In this document: one piece after another, positions 15,753-24,608 of the stretch | Position numbering within the stretch: the stretch's first letter is position 1 | Layout: each line of letters begins with the position of its first letter | DNA from: Streptomyces morookaense | GTDB taxonomy: Bacteria > Actinomycetota > Actinomycetes > Streptomycetales > Streptomycetaceae | Length of the DNA stretch: 64,000 nucleotides | Assembly (NCBI RefSeq): GCF_013030945.1 | Contig: NZ_JABBXF010000010.1 | Location: forward strand, 124,001 to 188,000 | Direction: 5' to 3' | Position numbers and translations under genes: made by a program | The notes under the pieces: generated by a model | The model's input: only the letters and a program-made list of their open reading frames with translations | The model's database searches: none | What the model was told of the DNA's origin: nothing

Positions 15753-18206
15753 ATGACCACTTCGCGGGAGACCGGCGCCCCGCGCACCCTCGCCGAGGAA
15801 CTGCGCACCCGTCCCGACGACGCCCTGGCCGCCCTCCTGAGCGCCCGGCCCGACCTGCTGAACCCGGTGCCCGGCGACCTCACCCAGCTCGCCACCCGCG
15901 CCGCCACCCGGGCCTCGGTGGTCCGCGCCCTGGACCGGCTGGACCGCTTCACGCTGCAGGTCGCCGAGGCGCTCGCGGTGGCCCCGGACCCGTGCCCGTA
16001 CCCGGTCCTGGCCGGGCTGATGACCGGATGGGGGCACATCCCAGGCCGTTCAGGCTCCGGGGGACTGCCGGAGGACCCCCGCATCGCCGAGGCCCTCCCC
16101 CGCGCCGTCGCCGCCCTGCGCGACCAGGCCCTCGTCTGGGGCGGCGAGGACCGGCTGCGCCTCGTGCGCACCGTCCGCGAACTGCTCGCGCCCAGCGCCG
16201 CGCGCCCCTCGCCCACCGGCCTCGGCCCCACCGTCGCGGAGGCCACCGCCGGGATGTCCCCCGGCAGGCTGCAGCAGATCATCGCCGCCGCGGGGCTGCC
16301 GGCCACCCACGATCCGGTGACCGCCGTCACCGCCCTGACCGCCCTGTTCGAGGACCGCACCCGCATGGCGGAGCTGCTCGCCACGGCACCCGAGGAGGCC
16401 CGTGCCGTCCTCGGCAAGCTGCTGTGGGGGCCGCCCTACGGCACCGTCACCGCCGAGCCCGCCCCGCATCTGCGCTGGCTGCTCGACCGCGGGCTGCTGC
16501 TGCCGACCGCACCCGGCAGCGTCGTCCTCCCCCGCGAGGCCGCCCTGCACCTGCGCGCCGGCCGCGCCCACCGAAACCCCGAACCCGCCGCCCCCGCGCT
16601 GGAACCCGTCACCGCGCACGCGGAACAGCTCGCCGACGCCACCGCCGCCGGGCAGGCGTTCACCGCCCTGGCCACCGTCGAGGAGCTGCTCCAGACCTGG
16701 GAGACCGACAGCCCCCTCGTCCTGCGCGCGGGCGGCCTGAGCGTACGGGACCTCAAGCGCACCGCCGCCGCCCTGGACACCACGGAGACCGCGGCCGCCT
16801 TCTGGACCGAACTCGCCCACGCCGCCGGGCTGCTCGCCTCCGACGGCGACGTCGACGAGCGCTACGCCCCCACCCCCGCCTCCGACGACTGGCTCGCCCT
16901 GCCCGCCGAGCACCGCTGGGCGCACCTGGCCGGCGCCTGGCTCGCAGCCACCCGCACCCCCGGCCTCGTCGGCGACAAGGACGCCAAGGGCCGCACCCTC
17001 GCCGCCCTCGGCCCGGACCTCGACCGCTCACCCGCCCCCGAGGTGCGCCGCCGCGTGCTGGAGCTGCTCGCCTCGCTGCCCGCCGGGGCGTCCGTCTCCC
17101 CCGACGCCCTCCTCGCCCGGCTGCAGTGGGAACGCCCGCCGCGCACCGCCACCGACGACCTGCGCGCCCGGCTGGCCCAGTGGACCCTGGACGAGGCCGA
17201 ACTGCTCGGCGTCACCGGCCGCGGCGCCCTCTCCGCCCACGGCCGCGCGCTGCTGGACGGCTCTGAGGCGACGGCCGCGAACCTGCTCGCACCGCTGCTG
17301 CCCGAGCCCCTGGACCACGTCCTCCTCCAGGCCGACCTGACGGCCGTCGCCCCCGGCCCGCTCCGGCGGCCCCTCGCCCAGATGCTGGGCGTCCTCGCCG
17401 ACGTCGAGTCCAAGGGCGGCGCCACCGTCTACCGCTTCACGCCGGATTCGGTGCGCCGCGCCCTGGACGCGGGCCGGACCGCCGGGGACGTCCTCGCCTT
17501 CCTGCAGGAACACTCGCGCACCCCCGTGCCGCAGCCCCTCGCCTACCTCGTCGAGGACGTGGCCCGCCGGCACGGCCGGCTCCGCGTCGGCGCCGCCTCC
17601 TCGTACCTGCGCTGCGACGACGAGGCCGTCCTCGCCGAACTCCTGGCCGACCGCCGCTCCGCACCGCTGCGCCTGCGCCGCCTCGCCCCCACCGTGCTGG
17701 CCTCCCAGGCCGCGCCCGACGCCCTGCTGGAGGGCCTGCGCGCCATGGGCTACGCGCCCGCGGCCGAGTCCGCCGAGGGCGACGTGCTCATCGCCCGCGC
17801 CGACATCCACCGCACCCCGCCGCGCACCGCCCCCGCCCCCGTGCCCGAAGGTCCGCCGGTCCCCGACGAGACCCTCCTCGGCGCCGCCGTCCGCGCCATC
17901 CGCGCCGGCGACATGGCGGCCACGGCCGAACGCAAACCGATCGCCGCCCCCGCCCCCGCGGACGGCGGCCTCCCCCGCACCACCTCCGCCGAAACCCTGG
18001 CCACCATGCAGGCGGCCGTCCTCACCGGCGCCGCCGTCTGGATCGGCTACGTCAACGCCGAGGGCGCCGCCAGCCAGCGCGTCATCGCCCCGGTCCGGGT
18101 GGAGGGCGGCTTCGTCACGGCGTACGACCACACGGCGGACGAGGTGCGGACGTATCCGCTGCACCGGATCACCGGCGTGGCCGAGTTGGCGGACGACCAC
18201 GCGTAG
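15753..18206 (+). CDS. Helicase C-terminal/XPB-Ssl2-like helicase-associated protein
   Basis: 817 residues without Walker A or DEAH motifs. The N-terminal part (LAEELRTRPDDALAALLSARPDLL) and the late segment LAYLVEDVARRHGRLRVG (about 587-604) with TVWIGYVNAEGAASQRVIAP-like residues near the C-terminus match the actinobacterial 'helicase C-terminal domain-containing' family. It lies immediately upstream of an XPB-type helicase whose N-terminal domain has a very similar segment (HALLVDIAETMARYGRLRL). The shared segment suggests that the two proteins are related and may act together in DNA repair, but this is inference. ATG 15753 marks the start of conservation. Confidence 0.8.
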   Translation: MTTSRETGAPRTLAEELRTRPDDALAALLSARPDLLNPVPGDLTQLATRAATRASVVRALDRLDRFTLQVAEALAVAPDPCPYPVLAGLMTGWGHIPGRSGSGGLPEDPRIAEALPRAVAALRDQALVWGGEDRLRLVRTVRELLAPSAARPSPTGLGPTVAEATAGMSPGRLQQIIAAAGLPATHDPVTAVTALTALFEDRTRMAELLATAPEEARAVLGKLLWGPPYGTVTAEPAPHLRWLLDRGLLLPTAPGSVVLPREAALHLRAGRAHRNPEPAAPALEPVTAHAEQLADATAAGQAFTALATVEELLQTWETDSPLVLRAGGLSVRDLKRTAAALDTTETAAAFWTELAHAAGLLASDGDVDERYAPTPASDDWLALPAEHRWAHLAGAWLAATRTPGLVGDKDAKGRTLAALGPDLDRSPAPEVRRRVLELLASLPAGASVSPDALLARLQWERPPRTATDDLRARLAQWTLDEAELLGVTGRGALSAHGRALLDGSEATAANLLAPLLPEPLDHVLLQADLTAVAPGPLRRPLAQMLGVLADVESKGGATVYRFTPDSVRRALDAGRTAGDVLAFLQEHSRTPVPQPLAYLVEDVARRHGRLRVGAASSYLRCDDEAVLAELLADRRSAPLRLRRLAPTVLASQAAPDALLEGLRAMGYAPAAESAEGDVLIARADIHRTPPRTAPAPVPEGPPVPDETLLGAAVRAIRAGDMAATAERKPIAAPAPADGGLPRTTSAETLATMQAAVLTGAAVWIGYVNAEGAASQRVIAPVRVEGGFVTAYDHTADEVRTYPLHRITGVAELADDHA

Positions 18207-18282
18207 GGAATCTCGCGCCCCGTCGGGGCGCCGGGGTGCGGCACACTTGAGGTTTGGGCCCGCGCGGAAGGGATGTACGTAC

Positions 18283-19953
18283 GTGAACGGTCCACTGATC
18301 GTCCAGAGCGACAAGACGCTCCTGTTGGAGGTCGACCACGAGCAGGCCGAGGCCTGCCGGCGGGCCATCGCCTCCTTCGCGGAGCTGGAGCGTGCCCCCG
18401 AGCACATCCACACCTACCGGATCACCCCGCTCGGCCTGTGGAACGCCCGGGCCGCCGGGCACGACGCCGAGCAGGTCGTCGACGCGCTCGTCACCCACTC
18501 CCGCTATCCCGTGCCGCACGCGCTGCTCGTCGACATCGCCGAGACCATGGCCCGGTACGGGCGGCTGCGGCTGCTCAAGCACCCCGTGCACGGGCTGGTC
18601 CTGGAGACGAGCGACCGGCCGGTGCTGGAGGAGATCCTCCGGTCGAAGAAGATCCAGCCGCTCGTGGGCGCCCGCATCGACCCCGACACCGTCGCCGTGC
18701 ACCCCTCCGAGCGCGGCCAGATCAAGCAGTCGCTGCTCAAGCTGGGCTGGCCCGCCGAGGATCTCGCCGGGTACGTGGACGGCGAGGCGCACCCCATCGA
18801 GCTGCGCGAGGACGGGTGGGCGCTGCGCCCCTACCAGCGGCAGGCCGTCGACGGGTTCTGGCACGGCGGGTCGGGTGTGGTCGTGCTGCCGTGCGGTGCG
18901 GGAAAGACGCTCGTCGGCGCCGGCGCCATGGCCGAGGCGAAGGCCACCACGCTGATCCTGGTCACCAACACCGTCTCCGCGCGGCAGTGGAAGCACGAGC
19001 TCGTGAAGCGGACGTCGCTGACCGAGGACGAGATCGGCGAGTACAGCGGGACGCGGAAGGAGATCCGCCCGGTCACCATCGCGACGTATCAGGTGCTGAC
19101 CACCAAGCGGAAGGGGATCTATCCCCACCTGGAGCTGTTCGACTCCCGCGACTGGGGGCTCGTCGTCTACGACGAGGTGCACCTGCTGCCCGCGCCGGTC
19201 TTCAAGTTCACCGCCGACCTGCAGGCCCGGCGGCGGCTCGGGCTCACCGCGACGCTCGTGCGGGAGGACGGGCGGGAGTCGGATGTCTTCTCGCTCATCG
19301 GGCCCAAGCGGTTCGACGCGCCGTGGAAGGAGATCGAGGCGCAGGGGTACATCGCTCCCGCCGACTGTGTCGAGGTACGGGTCAATCTGACGGACTCGGA
19401 GCGGCTCGCGTACGCGACCGCCGAGACCGAGGAGAAGTACCGCTTCTGCGCCACCACCGCCACCAAGCGCAAGGTCACCGAGGCGCTCGTGCGCCGGCAC
19501 CGCGGTGAGCAGACCCTGGTCATCGGCCAGTACATCGACCAGCTCGACGAGCTGGGCGAGCATCTGGGCGCGCCCGTGATCAAGGGCGAGACCAGCAACG
19601 CCCAGCGCGAGAAGCTCTTCGACGCCTTCCGGGAAGGCGAGTTGAGCGTGCTCGTCGTCTCCAAGGTCGCCAACTTCTCCATCGACCTGCCCGAGGCGAC
19701 GGTCGCCATCCAGGTCTCGGGGACGTTCGGCTCCCGCCAGGAGGAGGCGCAGCGGCTGGGCCGCGTCCTGCGGCCGAAGGCGGACGGGCACGAGGCCCGC
19801 TTCTACTCCGTCGTCGCCCGCGACACCGTCGACCAGGACTTCGCCGCCCATCGGCAGCGGTTCCTCGCCGAGCAGGGGTACGCGTACCGGATCGTGGATG
19901 CGGATGCGCTGCTCGCGGAGGGTTTGGAGGGGGCGGACGAGGAGGCCGTCTGA
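18283..19953 (+). CDS. XPB-type DNA repair helicase (SF2, DEAD/DEAH)
   Basis: A 556-residue superfamily 2 helicase. Visible are the N-terminal XPB-associated region (1-175), the Q-motif/entry LRPYQRQAVDGFW, Walker A LPCGAGKTLVG, motif II DEVH (YDEVHLLPAPVF), motif III LTATLVRED and motif VI QRLGRVLRPK. This is the bacterial XPB group, 3'-5' helicases thought to act in nucleotide excision repair or transcription-linked repair. GTG 18283 with GGAAGGG 9 bases upstream is the start. It follows the helicase-associated gene by 76 bases containing a short GCGCCCC..GGGGCGC hairpin. Confidence 0.92.
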   Translation: MNGPLIVQSDKTLLLEVDHEQAEACRRAIASFAELERAPEHIHTYRITPLGLWNARAAGHDAEQVVDALVTHSRYPVPHALLVDIAETMARYGRLRLLKHPVHGLVLETSDRPVLEEILRSKKIQPLVGARIDPDTVAVHPSERGQIKQSLLKLGWPAEDLAGYVDGEAHPIELREDGWALRPYQRQAVDGFWHGGSGVVVLPCGAGKTLVGAGAMAEAKATTLILVTNTVSARQWKHELVKRTSLTEDEIGEYSGTRKEIRPVTIATYQVLTTKRKGIYPHLELFDSRDWGLVVYDEVHLLPAPVFKFTADLQARRRLGLTATLVREDGRESDVFSLIGPKRFDAPWKEIEAQGYIAPADCVEVRVNLTDSERLAYATAETEEKYRFCATTATKRKVTEALVRRHRGEQTLVIGQYIDQLDELGEHLGAPVIKGETSNAQREKLFDAFREGELSVLVVSKVANFSIDLPEATVAIQVSGTFGSRQEEAQRLGRVLRPKADGHEARFYSVVARDTVDQDFAAHRQRFLAEQGYAYRIVDADALLAEGLEGADEEAV

Positions 19954-19978
19954 GTCCGGGGGCGGACTCGGTCCCGGC

Positions 19979-20116
19979 TCAGGCGCGGCGCTTGTCCGCG
20001 TACTGGCCGAGGACCACGACGTCCACGGTCGCGCCCGCGAACGCCTTGATCACGCGGAGAGCGGTGGAGAGCGCCGACGGGGCGCTCGGGGCCGGGGTCA
20101 TGGATGCGGTGGTCAT
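19979..20116 (-). CDS. Small unknown protein, 45 residues
   Basis: Reads from ATG 20116 (or in-frame ATG 20125) to a stop at 19979. The sequence is Ser/Thr/Pro/Ala-rich for 18 residues, then ALRVIKAFAGATVDVVVLGQYADKRRA. It has one short hydrophobic helix and a basic end. A GGAAG lies close before ATG 20116. It is too short for confident family assignment; support is the reading frame alone and its location in an otherwise empty 385-base gap. Confidence 0.4.
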   Translation of the reverse strand: MTTASMTPAPSAPSALSTALRVIKAFAGATVDVVVLGQYADKRRA

Positions 20117-20288
20117 GTCTTCCATGGTCCCGGCCCGGCCGCCCGCTCACATCGGCCTGCCGGTGTAAAGCCGTGCGCGCGACCGTACTACTCCAGGCCC
20201 ATCGCGCCCCCTACGGGAGGTGGAGGGCGCCCCTGAGGGGCTCCGGGGTTCGGTTCGAAATTCGTTCGCGCCCGTATGGGGCGTTCAC

Positions 20289-20294
20289 TAAAAT
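20289..20294 (+). promoter_or_regulatory. Candidate -10 box of the HelD-like gene
   Basis: TAAAAT in an A/T patch 45 bases upstream of the GTG start, a good match to the housekeeping -10. No equally good -35 is visible. I looked for the rifamycin-associated inverted element reported for helR-type genes and did not see it. Confidence 0.4.
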
Positions 20295-20338
20295 CTCCCC
20301 CTTCCCCTGTCGCATGCCGCACGCCTGGAGGCTTCGCC

Positions 20339-22426
20339 GTGTCCGCACCGCACTCCGTCGGTCCCGTCGATCCTCTGGAGCGCGAGCGGGCCCATCTCGC
20401 CTCGTCCCGCGCCGCGTTGCGCGCCATGCGGGCCGACGTCGAGGCGCTCGACATCAAGGACGTCACCGCGAACTGGGTCAACGCCGCCGTCCTGGAGCGC
20501 CAGATCGAGGACCGCATCACCGCCCTCGCCGACCTCGCCCACACCCCGCTCTTCTTCGGCCGGCTCGACTATCTGCACGCCCCGGGTGCGGACCGCGCCG
20601 AGGGTGCCGAGGGCGAGCAGTTCTACATCGGGCGGCGGCACGTGCACGACGCCGACGGCGACCCCATGGTCATCGACTGGCGCGCCCCCGTCTCCCAGCC
20701 GTTCTACCGCGCCTCGAAGAAGGAGCCGATGGACGTGCGCCTCCGGCGCCGCTTCGGCTACACCGGCGGCGAGTTGACCGCCTACGAGGACGAGGACCTC
20801 ACGGACGCGGCGGGGGCCGGGGCCGGCACCGCGAGCAAGCTGCTCCAGGACGAGATCGAGAGGCCGCGCGTCGGGCCCATGCGGGACATCGTCGCCACCA
20901 TCCAGCCCGAGCAGGACGAGATCGTGCGCGCCGAAATCGGCGGCACCGTGTGCGTGCAGGGCGCGCCCGGCACCGGGAAGACGGCCGTGGGACTGCACCG
21001 GGTCGCCTACCTGCTGTACGCCCACCGTGAGCGGCTCGCGCGGACCGGGACGCTGGTCGTCGGGCCCAACCGGTCGTTCCTGCGGTACATCGAGCAAGTG
21101 CTGCCCGCTCTCGGCGAGTTGAATGTGGGGCAGGCCACTGTCGACGATCTGGTCGGGGGGCGCGTCGACGTGCGGGGCACCGACTCCGCCGAAGCCGCTC
21201 GCATCAAGGGCGACGCACGCATGGCCGAGGTGCTGCGGCGCGCCGTGCGGGCCGGGGTCACGATGCCCGTCGAGCCCGTCGTCGTCGTGCGCGGGTCCCG
21301 GCGGTGGCGGGTGCCCGCCCACGAGGTCGAGGAGATCGTGCGCGAGCTGCTCGGGCGCGACATCCGGTACGGGGCCGCGCGGGAGGCGCTGCCGCAGCGG
21401 ATCGCCCATGCGGTGCTGGTGAGGATGGAGGCTGCGGGCGAGGCGCCGGACGACCGCGTGCAGGACGCGGTCGCGCGGAACGCGGCGGTGAAGGCGGCGG
21501 TGAAGACGCTGTGGCCGGTTGTCGACCCGGCGAAGCTGGTGCTGCGGCTGCTGTCCGATGCGGCGTTCCTTGCGGAGCATGCGGAGGGGGTGCTGACGAA
21601 GGAGGAGCAGGCGGTCCTCCTGTGGGCCAAGCCGGGGCGGAGCGTCAAGAGCGCCAAGTGGTCTGCCGCCGATGCGGTGTTGGTCGACGAGGCCGCCGAT
21701 CTTGTGACGCGGACGCCGTCGCTCGGGCACGTGGTGCTCGATGAAGCGCAGGACCTCTCGCCCATGCAGTACCGGGCGGTCGGGCGGCGCTGCACGACCG
21801 GGTCGGCGACGGTGCTGGGGGACATTGCGCAGGGGACGACGCCGTGGGCCACGCCCGGTTGGGCCGAGGCGTTGGTGCATCTGGGGAAGCCCGACGCTGT
21901 TGTCGAGGAGTTGACGCAGGGGTTCCGTGTGCCGCGGGAGGTCATCGCGTACGCGTCGCGGCTGCTGCCGTCGATCGCGCCGGGGCTGGCGGAGGCCACG
22001 TCGGTGCGGGAGGCCGCCGGGGACTTCGCGGTGCGGGAGGTTCCGGCGGCGGAGCTGGACGCGGCGGTGGTGGCGGCGTGCGGGGCGGCGCTGCGGCGGG
22101 AGGGGTCGGTCGGGCTGATCGCTGCCGACGCGCGGGTGCCGGGGCTGGCGGCTGCGCTGGACGGGGCGGGGCTGGCGTACCTCGCGCCTGGTGAGGAGAC
22201 CAGTGCGGAGGCTCGGTTGACGCTGGTGCCGGCGTCGTTGGCCAAGGGTCTGGAGTACGACTACGTGGTGCTGGACGAGCCGGCGGCGGTGGTGGCCGGC
22301 GAGCCGGATGAGCGGACCGGGTTGCGGCGGCTGTACGTGGCTCTGACGCGAGCCGTCTCCGGGTTGACCGTGCTGCACGCGGAACCGTTGCCGGCGGCGC
22401 TGGGTCGGGGGCGGTCCGGTTCGTGA
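20339..22426 (+). CDS. HelD-like RNA polymerase-associated helicase (UvrD/SF1 superfamily)
   Basis: A 695-residue SF1-type ATPase. It opens with a coiled-coil-like segment (LERERAHLASSRAALRAMRADVEAL), continues with the HelD-type region FFGRLDYL..YIGRRHVHD..VIDWRAPVSQPFY, then Walker A QGAPGTGKTAVGLHR, motif II VLDEAQDLSPMQ and motif VI-like RRLYVALTRAVSGLT. In actinobacteria such class II HelD proteins strip stalled RNA polymerase from DNA and some confer rifamycin tolerance. GTG 20339 follows GGAGG by seven bases. Codon use drifts slightly toward less GC in the 3' half (21500-22100) but stays typical. Confidence 0.85.
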   Translation: MSAPHSVGPVDPLERERAHLASSRAALRAMRADVEALDIKDVTANWVNAAVLERQIEDRITALADLAHTPLFFGRLDYLHAPGADRAEGAEGEQFYIGRRHVHDADGDPMVIDWRAPVSQPFYRASKKEPMDVRLRRRFGYTGGELTAYEDEDLTDAAGAGAGTASKLLQDEIERPRVGPMRDIVATIQPEQDEIVRAEIGGTVCVQGAPGTGKTAVGLHRVAYLLYAHRERLARTGTLVVGPNRSFLRYIEQVLPALGELNVGQATVDDLVGGRVDVRGTDSAEAARIKGDARMAEVLRRAVRAGVTMPVEPVVVVRGSRRWRVPAHEVEEIVRELLGRDIRYGAAREALPQRIAHAVLVRMEAAGEAPDDRVQDAVARNAAVKAAVKTLWPVVDPAKLVLRLLSDAAFLAEHAEGVLTKEEQAVLLWAKPGRSVKSAKWSAADAVLVDEAADLVTRTPSLGHVVLDEAQDLSPMQYRAVGRRCTTGSATVLGDIAQGTTPWATPGWAEALVHLGKPDAVVEELTQGFRVPREVIAYASRLLPSIAPGLAEATSVREAAGDFAVREVPAAELDAAVVAACGAALRREGSVGLIAADARVPGLAAALDGAGLAYLAPGEETSAEARLTLVPASLAKGLEYDYVVLDEPAAVVAGEPDERTGLRRLYVALTRAVSGLTVLHAEPLPAALGRGRSGS

Positions 22427-22428
22427 TC

Positions 22429-22520
22429 GCGCCCCGAAGGGGCGCTGGGGGTACCCCCAGCGGTAGCTGGGGGAGGAACTGCGCGACCGGCCACGCCGAG
22501 CCCGCACCCGACGTGCATCC
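22429..22520 (+). repeat. Dispersed intergenic hairpin repeat, copy 3
   Basis: Full-length copy: GCGCCCC/GGGGCGC, then CTGGGGGTACCCCCAG, then GGGGGAGGAACTGCGCGACC. It starts three bases after the HelD-like stop and lies between two convergent genes, so it can terminate both. Confidence 0.8.
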
Positions 22521-22528
22521 CCCGGCGG

Positions 22529-23227
22529 TCAGCCGGAAACCGCCTCGCGCCAGACGCGCACCGCCCCCGCGTCGACGGGCGAAGCCCACCCGGCGGGGCG
22601 TGCCGCGCTGCCGATGTGGAAGGCGGCGATCCCCGCCGCCTTCAGCGCGGGTACGTGCTTCAGCTTGAGGCCTCCCCCGGCCATGATCCGCGGTTCGTAC
22701 CCCGGTTCGTCCCCGCGTGCCGCCTCCGCGACGAGCGTCGTGAGCCCGTCGTCCACGCCGGACGCCGACCCGGCGGTCAGGTACGTGTCGAGTCCCGGCT
22801 GGTCGGCCAGCTGCTTGCGCAGCGCATCGCGGTCCGCGGCCCGGTCGATCGCCCGGTGGAACGTCCAGCGGGACTCGGGGCCGATCGCGTCCACCAGGGC
22901 CGCCACCGCCGCCAGGTCCGCCCGGCCGTCGTCCGTGAGGAAGCCCAGGACGAACTCCTCCGCGCCCTCGGCGCTGAGGGCGCGTGCGTCCGCGCAGAGT
23001 GTCTCCAGCGCTTTGGCGCCTCCCGCCGCGAAGCCGTCCGTCGCGCGGAGCATCACCCGGACCGGGATGTCCACCGCGTCCCGCACGGCCGCGAACGTGG
23101 CCGGGGTCGGGGTCAGGCCGTCCGCTGCCATGTCGGTGACCAGTTCGAGGCGGTCCGCCCCGCCGGCCTGCGCCGCCACCGCGTCCTCGGCGTCGAGCGC
23201 GATCACCTCAAGAATTGGTCTAGACAT
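22529..23227 (-). CDS. cutC: CutC family protein
   Basis: 232 residues forming a TIM-barrel of the CutC family: LEVIALDAEDAVAAQAGGAD and RLELVTDM at the start, VRVMLRATDGF in the middle, and IMAGGGLKLKHVPAL near the end. CutC was named for copper homeostasis in E. coli, but its biochemical role is unsettled. ATG 23227 (MSRPILE) is preferred over ATG 23245. The start codon lies inside a DasR-like palindrome (23214-23229). It is divergent from the HD-domain gene. Confidence 0.9.
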   Translation of the reverse strand: MSRPILEVIALDAEDAVAAQAGGADRLELVTDMAADGLTPTPATFAAVRDAVDIPVRVMLRATDGFAAGGAKALETLCADARALSAEGAEEFVLGFLTDDGRADLAAVAALVDAIGPESRWTFHRAIDRAADRDALRKQLADQPGLDTYLTAGSASGVDDGLTTLVAEAARGDEPGYEPRIMAGGGLKLKHVPALKAAGIAAFHIGSAARPAGWASPVDAGAVRVWREAVSG

Positions 23228-23229
23228 GT
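23214..23229. promoter_or_regulatory. DasR (dre)-like palindrome at the cutC start
   Basis: ATTGGTCTAGACATGT matches 12 of 16 positions of the DasR operator ACTGGTCTAGACCACT, including the whole TGGTCTAGAC core. It covers the cutC start codon, where a bound GntR-type repressor could block transcription or translation. DasR itself is not encoded here; binding is inference. Confidence 0.4.
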
Positions 23230-23295
23230 GTCCAGCCTGCCACATCCGGCGCCTCCGCCGGTAGCGGGCCTCCCCCCATGGCCCACAATTGGCCC

Positions 23296-23931
23296 ATGAG
23301 CGGCGAGCTGCGTGATCAGTGGATTCGGACCGTGAGTCGTGTCCGGGGCGAGCCCGGGCCCGATCCCGGGCCCTACGCCGACGATCTCCTTGCCCGGTGG
23401 AGCGAGCCTCAGCGGCGCTATCACACGGTCACGCATCTGGCCGCGGTTCTCGATCGCCTCGATGATCTCGCTTCGTACGCCGACGACATCGACGTCGTCC
23501 GGCTCGCCGCCTGGTTCCACGACGCCGTCTACCGGCCCGACCGCTCGGAGAACGAGGAGCGCAGCGCCCATCTCGCCGAGCGGGCACTGCCCGAGCTCGG
23601 CATCGGCAACGCCGTCACGGAGGAAGTCGCGCGTCTCGTGCGGCTCACCTTCACGCACAACCCCGAGCCCGGCGACCGCAACGGCGAAGTGCTGTGCGAC
23701 GCGGATCTGGCCGTGCTGGGCGGGCCGCCGGTCGTCTACGCCGCCTACGCCGCCGAGATCCGGCAGGAGTACGGGTTCGTGCCGGAGGCGGACTTCCGGG
23801 AAGGGCGGGCCGGGGTGCTGCGGGAGTTGCTGGATCTCCCCCGGCTCTTCCGTACCCCGCTCGGGCACGAGCGGTGGGAGCGGACCGCCCGGCACAACCT
23901 CCGCGGGGAGCTCGAACTGCTCACCCTGTGA
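23296..23931 (+). CDS. HD-domain metal-dependent phosphohydrolase
   Basis: 211 residues of the predicted HD-superfamily hydrolases. Metal ligands are visible in RRYHTVTHL (His), AWFHDAVY (His-Asp) and CDADLAVLG (Asp). The family acts on unknown phosphate esters. ATG 23296 is chosen; ATG 23278 is six codons upstream. The stop overlaps the 3' end of the opposing DUF4031 gene by about ten bases. Confidence 0.85.
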   Translation: MSGELRDQWIRTVSRVRGEPGPDPGPYADDLLARWSEPQRRYHTVTHLAAVLDRLDDLASYADDIDVVRLAAWFHDAVYRPDRSENEERSAHLAERALPELGIGNAVTEEVARLVRLTFTHNPEPGDRNGEVLCDADLAVLGGPPVVYAAYAAEIRQEYGFVPEADFREGRAGVLRELLDLPRLFRTPLGHERWERTARHNLRGELELLTL

Positions 23932-24187
23932 GCGGGCGTTTGCGGCGCCTCAGGCCCGCCCCCGTCATCCTGCTCACCAGTTCCTTGCTGCTCACCTCGA
24001 CCGCGCCCAGCCGCACCGCCGCCGCGTACGTGCCCTCCGGCACGTCGTAGTGGTCGCCGTCGAACGCCTTCGACGGCATCCCCAGGCGTGCCGCGAACGC
24101 GTGCAGTTCCTCGAAGCTCACGTCGCTCACCAGGTGGGACCACATCCGGCCGTGGCCCGGCCAGTTGGGCGGGTCGATGTAGAGCAC
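23921..24187 (-). CDS. DUF4031 domain-containing protein
   Basis: 88 residues. VLYIDPPNWPGHGRMWSHL, then ELHAFAARLGMPSKAFDGDH and YDVPEGTYAAAVRLGAVEV are characteristic of DUF4031, a small soluble family of unknown function common in actinobacteria. GTG 24187 shares its first base with the TAG stop of the upstream gene, so the two are translationally coupled. Confidence 0.82.
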   Translation of the reverse strand: MLYIDPPNWPGHGRMWSHLVSDVSFEELHAFAARLGMPSKAFDGDHYDVPEGTYAAAVRLGAVEVSSKELVSRMTGAGLRRRKRPLTG

Positions 24188-24546
24188 TATCGCCGCACTG
24201 AGCTCAGCGACCCGACGGGTGCCACGAGTACTGCCTGCTTGGTGCAGGCCCAGTGCGGGTCCGGGCCGAGTTCGGGTTCGACCTCCAGCGCGTGCAGGTC
24301 GCCCGACTCCGTGCACACCGGGCACAGCGGCCACCGGCCGTACCGGTCCAGCAGCGCGTCCTGGACGTCCTGCGCGACGAGCCCCACGAGGAACTCCGCG
24401 CCCTCCGGCCACTGCTCCACCCACCAGCGGCGCTGCGCCACCGCGTCCTCGACGAGCGAGACGACGTCCGCCTCGGCCACGTCCCCCGCCGCCAGGTCCG
24501 CGAGGACGAGCGCCCGCGCCGCGTGCAGTGCCTGTTCGAGCTCCAT
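24187..24546 (-). CDS. Hypothetical protein coupled to the DUF4031 gene
   Basis: 119 residues, acidic and soluble. The end contains LCPVCTESGDLHALEVEPEL and HWACTKQ, so three cysteines and a His could form a zinc site. The first half is helical (EQALHAARALVLADLAAGDVAEADV). I do not know the family. ATG 24546 was chosen because the helix begins there; no good Shine-Dalgarno is visible, so a leaderless mRNA is possible. It runs away from the murR-type gene. Confidence 0.7.
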   Translation of the reverse strand: MELEQALHAARALVLADLAAGDVAEADVVSLVEDAVAQRRWWVEQWPEGAEFLVGLVAQDVQDALLDRYGRWPLCPVCTESGDLHALEVEPELGPDPHWACTKQAVLVAPVGSLSSVRR

Positions 24547-24572
24547 GAGGCCATTGTCCGGGAGCAGGAGGG

Positions 24573-24601
24573 TTGACTGCGCGCCGACCCGAAAATAGCT
24601 T
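24573..24601 (+). promoter_or_regulatory. Promoter of the MurNAc utilisation unit
   Basis: TTGACT at 24573-24578 and TAGCTT at 24596-24601 are separated by 17 bases, a good housekeeping promoter. Transcription would start around 24608, at the GTG 24609 itself, implying a leaderless or very short leader. The inverted repeat GAAA-ATAGC-TTTC (24591-24603) overlaps the -10 box and could be the operator of the RpiR/MurR regulator. Confidence 0.6.
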
Positions 24602-24608
24602 TCAAAAA

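Noticed and set aside
20240..20270. GGTTCGAAATTC resembling a tRNA T-arm
   Set aside because: No acceptor or anticodon stem can be built around it. No tRNA was found elsewhere.
20200..20338. Rifamycin-associated element before the HelD-like gene
   Set aside because: I searched by eye for the inverted repeat reported upstream of helR-type genes and found only a generic GGGGCGCCCC-type hairpin.
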